Part shown: in pieces, positions 59,617 to 59,895 of the stretch | How positions within the stretch are numbered: position 1 is the stretch's first letter | Layout: the number at the start of each line of letters is the position of its first letter | Virus record (IMG/VR): IMGVR_UViG_3300030101_002103 | Location: 1 to 59,895 of that record | DNA: 59,895 bases | From: a virus | Reading direction: 5' to 3' (one strand) | The notes under the pieces: generated by a model | The model's database searches: none | The model's input: the letters and a program-made list of their open reading frames with translations, nothing else | Told to the model about the DNA's origin: nothing | Position numbers and translations under genes: made by a program

Positions 59617-59679
59617 TTAATACTGACACCATATGAAATGGTGTTTCGCCAAAATTTCATTGGCTCATCAGAGTATTTA
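59617..59679 (-). ncRNA. Type-I hammerhead ribozyme C
   Basis: On the minus strand stem I is AATACT/AGTATT. CTGATGA is followed by stem II GCCAA/TTGGC, GAAA and stem III CACCAT/ATGGTG (loop TTCAT), then GTC. Cleavage lies between 59625 and 59624. Stems II and III share little sequence with copies A and B but keep pairing. It begins on the TAA stop of the 59677 gene. Confidence 0.93.
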
Positions 59680-59886
59680 TCCTACCATTGATTTGTATTG
59701 CTCCCAATCTCTATATCCTACTCTTGAATACAATACAGAATTCAATGCCTCAATATTACTTCCATTGATAGAGGTAACTAATCTCAACTCATTTTCAGTA
59801 GCAATTCCATACTCTACGATATTATCCCATACCTCATCAAAAGAATATGTTCTTTTCTTACGCTTTTTTAACTCCACTTCTACCAC
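59677..59886 (-). CDS. Conserved-looking phage protein at the right edge, possibly partial (69 aa)
   Basis: The segment TYSFDEVWDNIVEYGIATEN, then ELRLVTSINGSNIEALNSVL and YSRVGYRDWEQY, is helical and looks like phage proteins of this size I have seen. The only start in the window is GTG, and the frame stays open to the window edge, so the gene may extend further. Its TAA overlaps hammerhead C. Confidence 0.6.
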   Translation of the reverse strand: MVEVELKKRKKRTYSFDEVWDNIVEYGIATENELRLVTSINGSNIEALNSVLYSRVGYRDWEQYKSMVG

Positions 59887-59895
59887 TTGCTTTAA

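Noticed and set aside
59870-59895. A lipoprotein-like reading frame running across a joined right and left end
   Set aside because: The frame is open across the hypothetical junction, but it rests on low-complexity GGT repeats and on circularity that I cannot test.

Overview
The window looks like an almost complete, possibly complete, genome of about 60 kb from a virulent tailed phage of a Bacteroidetes host, probably a marine flavobacterium. Three things point to the host: repeated promoters with the Bacteroidetes -7 element TAnnTTTG (usually TATCTTTG), A/T-rich leaders of the form AATTAAATAAAATG in place of Shine-Dalgarno sites, and a replication primase with the VirE_N/BT4734-type N-terminus typical of that phylum. 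I saw no integrase, tRNA, rRNA, insertion sequence or CRISPR array. Stop codons are standard and the DNA is AT-rich.

Layout. Two long arms point away from the window ends and converge at 44217-44220, where the two last stop codons overlap. The plus arm (228-44220) carries groEL/groES, a cluster of about fifteen very small Lys-rich proteins mixed with a lysis cassette (M15 endolysin, holin-like proteins, GTA-type 3TM holin), tail-fibre-like proteins with FLRGDGTW repeats, a second GroES-fold protein beside a 2OG-Fe oxygenase-like protein, and then the packaging and virion module: small and large terminase, portal, scaffold-like protein, capsid, connectors, a 1760-aa tail protein, internal virion proteins and a 2843-aa giant protein with an HEVMH zinc-protease motif. 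The order suggests a podovirus-like virion. One minus-strand gene (2869-3342), a winged-helix regulator, interrupts this arm.

The minus arm (59886-44217) begins with many small accessory genes and then reaches replication and recombination: two stand-alone DnaA domain-IV-like proteins, a MazG/DUF1599-like protein, a Sak-type annealing protein, a RecE-like PD-(D/E)XK exonuclease, a short SSB with the DDDLPF tail, a VirE_N primase fused to an SF3 helicase, an SNF2-type helicase, a VRR-NUC resolvase-like nuclease, an HNH protein and a SAM methyltransferase. No DNA polymerase gene is visible.

Most notable findings. (1) Three complete type-I hammerhead ribozymes lie on the minus strand at 58594-58668, 59111-59174 and 59617-59679. 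Each starts on the UAA stop codon of one gene and would cut 24-25 nt before the ATG of the next, so they appear to split an operon mRNA between cistrons. (2) Two regulatory or origin regions, 836-943 and 51325-51432, lie 50 kb apart in inverted orientation. Each has tandem 8-bp repeats (AGTGTTRA) facing each other across exactly the same 92-bp spacing. Both sit directly behind a terminator and ahead of a major operon (groEL and primase).
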